NCBI GenBank assembly: GCA_002887195.1
Contig: PJAB01001903.1
Location: 1 to 11,576 of the forward strand
Direction of reading: 5' to 3'
From: Chrysochromulina parva
Taxonomy: Eukaryota > Haptophyta > Prymnesiales > Chrysochromulinaceae
DNA length: 11,576 nt
Shown: positions 6,961-11,576 of the stretch, one piece after another
Position numbering within the stretch: position 1 is the first letter of the stretch
Layout of the letters: each line of letters begins with the position of its first letter
The notes under the pieces: model-generated
What the model saw: only the letters and a program-made list of their open reading frames with translations
Told to the model about the DNA's origin: nothing
Database searches by the model: none
Translations under genes and position numbers: made by a program

Positions 6961-8373
6961 TCAGGGCAGCACGCCGCTGGGCACGCGGCGGAAGCCGTTG
7001 ACGTCGTACTCGCGCACCTCGCTCATCGGCCGTTGCCTGGCGAAGATGGCCTGTCCCGCAGGCCGAGGGTCCTCGAGCAGCTCCTCGACGTCGCGGGCGG
7101 CCGTGCGCAGCGAGTCGAGAAACGTATCGAGTGGACCCGTCGGTATACTGGCCGACGGTGCAAGCGGCACGGCGTCGAGCGTGTCGGCGGAGGCGACGGG
7201 GGTAAAGAGCGGCGGCATCGCGGCGGCGTCGTCGACGGGCGCGGAGAAGCACGAGTTGTCGATGCAGCATGCCCTCGTTGGATCCATGCCTGCCTCACGT
7301 GCAAGCTTGTAGATCGATGGCATCGAAGCAGTTGGCAGCTCTGGCTTACGCGCGTACACGAATGCGCCCTCGTACCGGTTCTGGAGGGTCTTGCCCGTGT
7401 AGTACACGAAGCGGAACTCGGGCTCCTTGGGCTGATTCGTGCCGATCAGGTACCAGTTCTCCCAAAAAGTGAGTCCGAACATGTGCCCCTCCGTGTGGGC
7501 AGTGCGAACCGCGCCAGGCGCCGAGTCGAAGACGAGGGACTCGACGAGGTGCGCTTGGAAAGTCGTGGTCGGCGCGCCCACGCGCTCGCGTGGCATCGTG
7601 TACTCGACGTCGACGACGGCCGACTGCGGGCCGACGGTCATAGCCGACACGCTCGCCGTGTTGGCGACTGCGCCTGCCGAGAAGGAGTTCTTCTGGCATT
7701 CGAAGCAGTCGTAGTTAGGGTTGAAGCCGAGCACCTTGTACCACTTGCCACTCATCATTGCGGGTGTGGCCTTCACGAGCGCCTTGGGCGCCTTGGGCGC
7801 GTCGTAGGGCGAGTCGGCGCCCGGTGCCTGCGTCGCGATCTGGATGCACCCAGCATCCTCGATCGTGCACTGAAGCACGCGGTCGAGCGTCGGGTTGCCG
7901 TAGCGTGCGAAGCAGCCCATCGTGCACTGCGCGTCGCCCATGCACTTGGCGCTGCACGCGAGCCCCTTCACGCAGTCGCGGTCAGCGCCGCACGCCTCGG
8001 TCTCGGCCTTGCAGCTCGTCGCGAAGCACCCTGGCTTCACCAACTCGGCCGTCGACTTTTGGCTCGCCAGCTGAGCGAGCTCATTTTCGGCGAGCGCCGG
8101 CTGGGCGCCGCATGTGAGCACCGCGGCGGTGGCCACGGCAAGAGCGCTCGACACGAGAGCATGCGCCCATGACGCGCCGTCCTCGACTGCTGCTGATGTG
8201 GGTTGCCTCCTCGATGTGGCCTCCGAATCCTCCAATGTGGCGTGCGGCAGGATGGAAACGCGCTGAGACGCCTTCTTGGCACACTGTGCACTCCTGCGTG
8301 GTGTGACCAGGATCTGGTAGCCGTCGACCGCTGAGCACAGCGTCAGTGCAAGCAAGCAGGAGCGCCGAGGCAT
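6961..8373 (-). CDS. Violaxanthin de-epoxidase-like (VDL) lipocalin, thylakoid lumen
   Basis: A protein of the VDE/VDL family, lumenal enzymes acting on violaxanthin; algal VDL is linked to neoxanthin formation on the way to fucoxanthin-type pigments. The 470-residue frame starts at ATG 8373 (A at -3); the frame upstream has only a TTG. The leader is tripartite: ER signal peptide with likely cleavage VDG|Y (about residue 18), basic Ser/Arg transit region, then a second hydrophobic stretch (72-90) ending QPALA|EN (95/96), a lumenal processing site. Residues 113-177 are the Cys-rich VDE domain, with cysteines at 116, 121, 128, 134, 140, 144, 150, 154, 169 and 176. The lipocalin domain spans about 208-345: WYKVLGFNPNYDCFECQ (211-227), FWENWYLIG, NRYEGAFVYAR. 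The DCFECQ form (Cys223, Cys226) fits VDL better than classic VDE. The 130-residue C-terminus has another Cys cluster (369, 370, 375) and no Glu-rich VDE tail. VDR-type paralogues remain possible. Confidence 0.9.
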   Translation of the reverse strand: MPRRSCLLALTLCSAVDGYQILVTPRRSAQCAKKASQRVSILPHATLEDSEATSRRQPTSAAVEDGASWAHALVSSALAVATAAVLTCGAQPALAENELAQLASQKSTAELVKPGCFATSCKAETEACGADRDCVKGLACSAKCMGDAQCTMGCFARYGNPTLDRVLQCTIEDAGCIQIATQAPGADSPYDAPKAPKALVKATPAMMSGKWYKVLGFNPNYDCFECQKNSFSAGAVANTASVSAMTVGPQSAVVDVEYTMPRERVGAPTTTFQAHLVESLVFDSAPGAVRTAHTEGHMFGLTFWENWYLIGTNQPKEPEFRFVYYTGKTLQNRYEGAFVYARKPELPTASMPSIYKLAREAGMDPTRACCIDNSCFSAPVDDAAAMPPLFTPVASADTLDAVPLAPSASIPTGPLDTFLDSLRTAARDVEELLEDPRPAGQAIFARQRPMSEVREYDVNGFRRVPSGVLP

Positions 8374-8704
8374 TGTGAGAAAGACATGCACAGGAACGTC
8401 GGATCGTCGAAAGCAATTTGTCTTCGCGAGATTTTCTCGGCACTTCAATTCCGCTTGGCGGAAAATTAAGGCGCTAATTCACAGTCTGAACCTCAACGCG
8501 CACACAAATCACAACAAGTATCCGGATACATGAACATGTAGCTCAAAAAGGTAAAAAGCCAATCCAAACCGAGATGCTGAGGCGGACCCAACAGTGACCA
8601 AACTTGGACACCCGTCCGAACGAATTTCCTAGCAAATTCCGATTCGATGCACCACATTCGCGTCCCTGCCATCAAGCGCCGCGTTTGTCGAAAACACCCA
8701 CGAC
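8374..8704. promoter_or_regulatory. Bidirectional promoter region between VDE-like and ADCK genes
   Basis: These 331 bases hold the promoters and 5' UTRs of two divergent genes. They are more AT-rich than the flanking coding DNA. Visible motifs: an inverted repeat TTCCGC-TTG-GCGGAA (8449-8463), whose right arm TTGGCGGAAA resembles an E2F site; TACATG-AA-CATGTA (8527-8540); and a CCAAT pentamer on the plus strand (about 8559-8563), about 145 bases before the ADCK ATG. None is proven functional. In-frame TAG about 75 bases before 8705 and no intervening ATG fix the ADCK start. Confidence 0.5.
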
Positions 8705-11185
8705 ATGCAGAATGAGTCCCTCACACCCTACCGCATTGCCCGCTGCCTCTTCACAATTGCTACAATCCATCGCCTCATGAGCGACGAAGCAAAGGATGTT
8801 GCACGATCCACCTATGTTCTGCTCACCGTCGACGTGCCACCGGTCATGTTTGCGAGGGCAAAGGACATCGTCCATGGCCTCACGCAGCTGCGCTGGCGCC
8901 GGCTCCTGTACGAGCCCTTGCAACTCTTCGCGGAGATTCTGTGCATACTCTTGGACGCCCTCGGCGCCTCCTTCATCAAGCTCTCGCAGGTCATCGCACA
9001 CAGCCCGATGGTTGCGCCCGCACTGCTCGTGCGTGCGTGCAAAGCGTCTCTCGCGCGGTGTAGGGCGCCCACGGTGCCCTTTGACGTGGTGGAGAGCACT
9101 CTCTGCAACGAGCTGAACATCCCTAGCGTCGCGCACCTCTTCGCGACCATCGACCCGCAGCCGAGGGCTTCAGCAAGCATCGCTCAAGTCCACAAGGCGA
9201 CCCTCGTCGACGGCCGGAGCGTGGCCGTCAAGCTGGTGCGGCCGGGCGTCAAGGAGCGCCTCTGGGTCGATCTGACCATCATCTGGCTCGCGGCGCGGGC
9301 CGTCGACGTGCTGCTCGGCCCTCTGGTGCTCGAGTTCCTTTCGAGCCCAGCGGCCGCCTTCGTCGACGAGCTGCGCCAAGCGATACTCGCAGAGTGCGAC
9401 CTCGAGCACGAGCACGCCAACATGCTCCAGTACCGGCAGTGGCTGCGCTCGTCGGTCGCGCTTCGGCGCTCGGGCCTCGCGAGTGCTGTCTCGGTGCCTG
9501 AGCCAATTGCCATCGGCTGTTCTAAATCTGTGCTCACGATGGAATGGGTGGACGGCGTGCTGCTGTCCGACCTGCGTGACGACGGCGGCGCGGCGGCGGC
9601 AACGCCGGCTGCAGCAACAACGTCGGCCGCGGCAACGTCGGCCTCTCGCTGGAAGGGTGCGCTCGCGAAGGCACTCAGCGTCAGCGCGCTCTCGGTACTT
9701 GACGGTGCCATGATCGATGATGGCGTGGGCGGTCCCGCTACCGAGGGCGGCGGCGCCGTCGCGCCGTGCTTTCACGCGGACCTGCACATGGGCAACATGC
9801 TCTACTGTGCGGCCACGGATAGCGTCGCCTTCGTCGACTTTGGCGTGTGCGGCAGGCTGCCAGCGGCGCTGCGCGGCGCGCTGCTGCTCCAAGCACTGTC
9901 TTTCGTTGTCGAGGACACATCTCACTTTTCCGAGGGCTTTGCGTACGCACTCAAGACGACACGGGCCGAGGCGGCCACGAGCACGAGCACGACGAACATC
10001 GCCGCGGTCGCCGCCGCCGCCTCGGCCACCAGCGTTGCGGAATGTGCCGATCACCTGCCTATGTCCTTTGAGGCCGCGGCAGAGCGCATGCGAAATGTGC
10101 GTGGCCTAAGCACCGATACGCAGTTGCAGCTCTTCGGCCTCTACAAGCAAGCAACGAGCGGCGACGCGCCGCTCACGAGCCCCGCCTCGCGCTTAGACGT
10201 CAAGGAGCAGAAAAAGTGGGTGGCGTGGGCGGCGATGCGCGGCCAGTCGGCATCCACGGCGCAGGCGTGTTATTTGGAGTTGACGCACACGCTGCTAACG
10301 CACGTATCACCGCCGGACGACACGGCGCCGCCGCCAACCACTGACGCGCTCGCCCCGGCGCCGCCGCCCCTCGACACGGCTGCCCTCACGGCCGATCTGC
10401 GGCAACTCTTCGTCGAGCTCGAGCGGATCAACCCACTGCGGCCCGACAGCGACGGGACCATCGACCCGGCGCTCTACGCGCTTCTATTGCGAGGCCAACT
10501 TGTGCTGCATGAGCACGGCGTGCAGCTGCCCAAGGAGTTTGCGCTCCTGATCAAGACGATGCTCTTCGGCGCCGACTACCTCACTCTCTTCCGCGGCGCT
10601 GAGATGAAGCTGCTCACTACGGCGCTCTCCGCGGCGGCCGTCGCCTACGTGACCAGCCACGTGCGCGAGCTCTCTCATGTCATCCCGCGCCGCGCGCTGC
10701 CCCAGATTGGCAGCGTCATCGTGCGGTCGCAGTCGCGCAGGCTCCGTGCGCAGCTCGTTGAGACGCGCGAGCATGCGGCCAAGACCGTCCTTGGCCAGCG
10801 GCTCGCCCTGCTGGCGGCGCAGGCGATCGAGCGGTGCCGAGCGGCGTGGTCAAGCGAGCAGTGCCAGGGCGCGCTGGCGATCCTCGCCCATGGGCTCGCC
10901 CCGCTAGCGGCGTGGGCGAGTTTGGCGCTGGATAGCGAGCGCCGCCGGAGCGCGCTGTCGCGTCTCCTGACCGACGGCGCCAAGGATATGGATCTGGCCG
11001 CGGTGATCGCCGCGTGCTGGCCGCTCGTCCTGCTCGTGGCGCTGCTCGTTCTCATGCTCCTCGGCGGTGCGACGGCCGGCGAATCGACGGCGGCGACTCT
11101 CGTTTGGATCGCCAACGAGAGTGCAGCAGCTGGCGAGATCTCCAACGAGATCTCCTACAACACAGTGGTCGTCGATGGCGCGTGA
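8705..11185 (+). CDS. ABC1/UbiB (ADCK2-like) atypical kinase
   Basis: An 826-residue member of the UbiB/ADCK family, organellar membrane-associated ATPases that support quinone and lipid metabolism. In order: the KxGQ-region helix LGASFIKLSQVIAHSPMVAP (K92-L-S-Q95, with Ser for the conserved Gly); the Ala-rich loop ASASIAQVHKA (155-165); VAVKL with Lys176; the ExD region AECDLEHEHANM (E230, D232); a low-complexity Ala/Thr/Ser and Gly-rich insert (about 294-352) between the hinge EWVDGVLLSDL and the catalytic loop; HADLHMGN (357-364); and FVDFG (DFG 378-380). HADLH rather than HADPH recalls ADCK2. The long C-terminal half is helical and has Ala/Pro/Thr linkers at about 530-560. Near the end lies a hydrophobic segment (LLVALLVLMLLGG), probably a membrane anchor. 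The N-terminus lacks a clear signal peptide; residues 1-25 could be a mitochondrial leader. ATG 8705 is the first Met after an in-frame TAG. Single exon. Confidence 0.92.
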   Translation: MQNESLTPYRIARCLFTIATIHRLMSDEAKDVARSTYVLLTVDVPPVMFARAKDIVHGLTQLRWRRLLYEPLQLFAEILCILLDALGASFIKLSQVIAHSPMVAPALLVRACKASLARCRAPTVPFDVVESTLCNELNIPSVAHLFATIDPQPRASASIAQVHKATLVDGRSVAVKLVRPGVKERLWVDLTIIWLAARAVDVLLGPLVLEFLSSPAAAFVDELRQAILAECDLEHEHANMLQYRQWLRSSVALRRSGLASAVSVPEPIAIGCSKSVLTMEWVDGVLLSDLRDDGGAAAATPAAATTSAAATSASRWKGALAKALSVSALSVLDGAMIDDGVGGPATEGGGAVAPCFHADLHMGNMLYCAATDSVAFVDFGVCGRLPAALRGALLLQALSFVVEDTSHFSEGFAYALKTTRAEAATSTSTTNIAAVAAAASATSVAECADHLPMSFEAAAERMRNVRGLSTDTQLQLFGLYKQATSGDAPLTSPASRLDVKEQKKWVAWAAMRGQSASTAQACYLELTHTLLTHVSPPDDTAPPPTTDALAPAPPPLDTAALTADLRQLFVELERINPLRPDSDGTIDPALYALLLRGQLVLHEHGVQLPKEFALLIKTMLFGADYLTLFRGAEMKLLTTALSAAAVAYVTSHVRELSHVIPRRALPQIGSVIVRSQSRRLRAQLVETREHAAKTVLGQRLALLAAQAIERCRAAWSSEQCQGALAILAHGLAPLAAWASLALDSERRRSALSRLLTDGAKDMDLAAVIAACWPLVLLVALLVLMLLGGATAGESTAATLVWIANESAAAGEISNEISYNTVVVDGA

Positions 11186-11576
11186 TGGACTCCCGATTCG
11201 TTCTTGTTTGCGAGCGACCGAAGCCTCCAAGGCGTGCTCAGGGCTTGCTCTATCTTTGACTCTATCTTCACTCAGGTTCGTGCAACATGTTGTGCGAGTG
11301 CCACACTTGCAGGTGAGGGCAGTGGGGGCTGTAACGGTGCACTGTCGTGCGGAGTGATGTGTCCTGCTGCTCGCTGCGTGCTGGCTGCTGGGGCAGCTCG
11401 AGCTGGGCGGTAGGCTAGGGCGAAAAGCGTATAGCGAAGTCGATCGTTTTGGAACTCGCGGTAAACCGGGGCCGTATCCAGTTGGGACACTTTTTCTCTC
11501 GTCCTATCGTCTCCTCACACTCTCTCCTCACAGCCTCTTTCAAGCTCTCCGAGCCCTTGAGCGCGTCGCTGCCGGG
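11186..11576. other. Right-end spacer, no gene recognised
   Basis: This is the 3' UTR of the ADCK gene and whatever follows. No credible coding region is visible. The last 90 bases become strongly pyrimidine-rich (about 11491-11535, CTCTCTCCTCACAG at its end), which could be a promoter/5' UTR initiator tract or a splice acceptor of a plus-strand gene beginning beyond the window. Confidence 0.4.

Noticed and set aside
6961..6963. The TGA stop of the VDE-like gene considered as another selenocysteine codon.
   Set aside because: The extension would be only about ten codons, and I saw no SECIS-like hairpin (ATGA/AA/GA at the right spacing) downstream on the minus strand.
6934..8172. Plus-strand open frame of 412 codons.
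   Set aside because: It is antisense to the VDE-like gene, rich in Arg/His/Ala/Val from codon-bias mirroring, with no recognisable motif.

Overview
The window is GC-rich nuclear DNA from a eukaryotic alga with a secondary, chlorophyll-c type plastid. Three things point there: (i) two plastid proteins (a type I signal peptidase and a violaxanthin de-epoxidase-like protein) start with an ER signal peptide whose likely cleavage point is followed by an aromatic residue (STA|W, VDG|Y) and then a basic transit region; (ii) one gene is a selenoprotein with a eukaryotic-type SECIS hairpin in its 3' UTR; (iii) calmodulin-binding IQ motifs and a UbiB/ADCK kinase of eukaryotic organellar type are present. 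A haptophyte is my best guess and a pelagophyte-like stramenopile the main alternative; the sequence alone cannot settle this. All seven genes read as single exons, separated by about 0.2-0.6 kb.

Layout, left to right. 2-1882 (+): 3' two-thirds of a bifunctional aspartokinase/homoserine dehydrogenase, cut by the window edge. 1883-2458: convergent 3' UTRs, holding on the minus strand a SECIS element (2309-2370). 2459-3121 (-): an ER-targeted PDI/ERp29-like thioredoxin-fold protein in which the CxxC active site is encoded as TGA-GGC-TGA-TGA, read here as Sec-Gly-Sec-Sec. 3122-3676: intergenic, with an 18-bp perfect palindrome. 3677-4714 (-): plastid/thylakoid type I signal peptidase with a long Gln/Pro/Thr repeat between its catalytic Ser and Lys. 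4715-4894: bidirectional promoter. 4895-5473 (+): small coiled-coil protein with two IQ motifs. 5649-6596 (-): 5'-methylthioadenosine/S-adenosylhomocysteine nucleosidase-like enzyme. 6961-8373 (-): violaxanthin de-epoxidase-like protein with a tripartite thylakoid-lumen leader. 8374-8704: bidirectional promoter. 8705-11185 (+): ADCK2-like UbiB atypical kinase with a C-terminal membrane segment. 11186-11576: no gene seen.

The genes do not form a pathway. Two loose links exist: aspartate-family amino-acid synthesis leads to methionine/SAM, whose by-products the nucleosidase recycles; and the signal peptidase is of the type that removes lumenal leaders such as that on the violaxanthin de-epoxidase-like protein.

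The most notable item is the selenoprotein. A conventional gene caller would start it at an internal Met (base 2893) and lose both the signal peptide and the whole redox centre. With the three TGAs read as selenocysteine, the frame runs from a well-placed ATG (3121) through signal peptide, thioredoxin fold, cis-proline and helical tail to a C-terminal REEL ER-retention signal, with a textbook SECIS about 90 bases past the stop.
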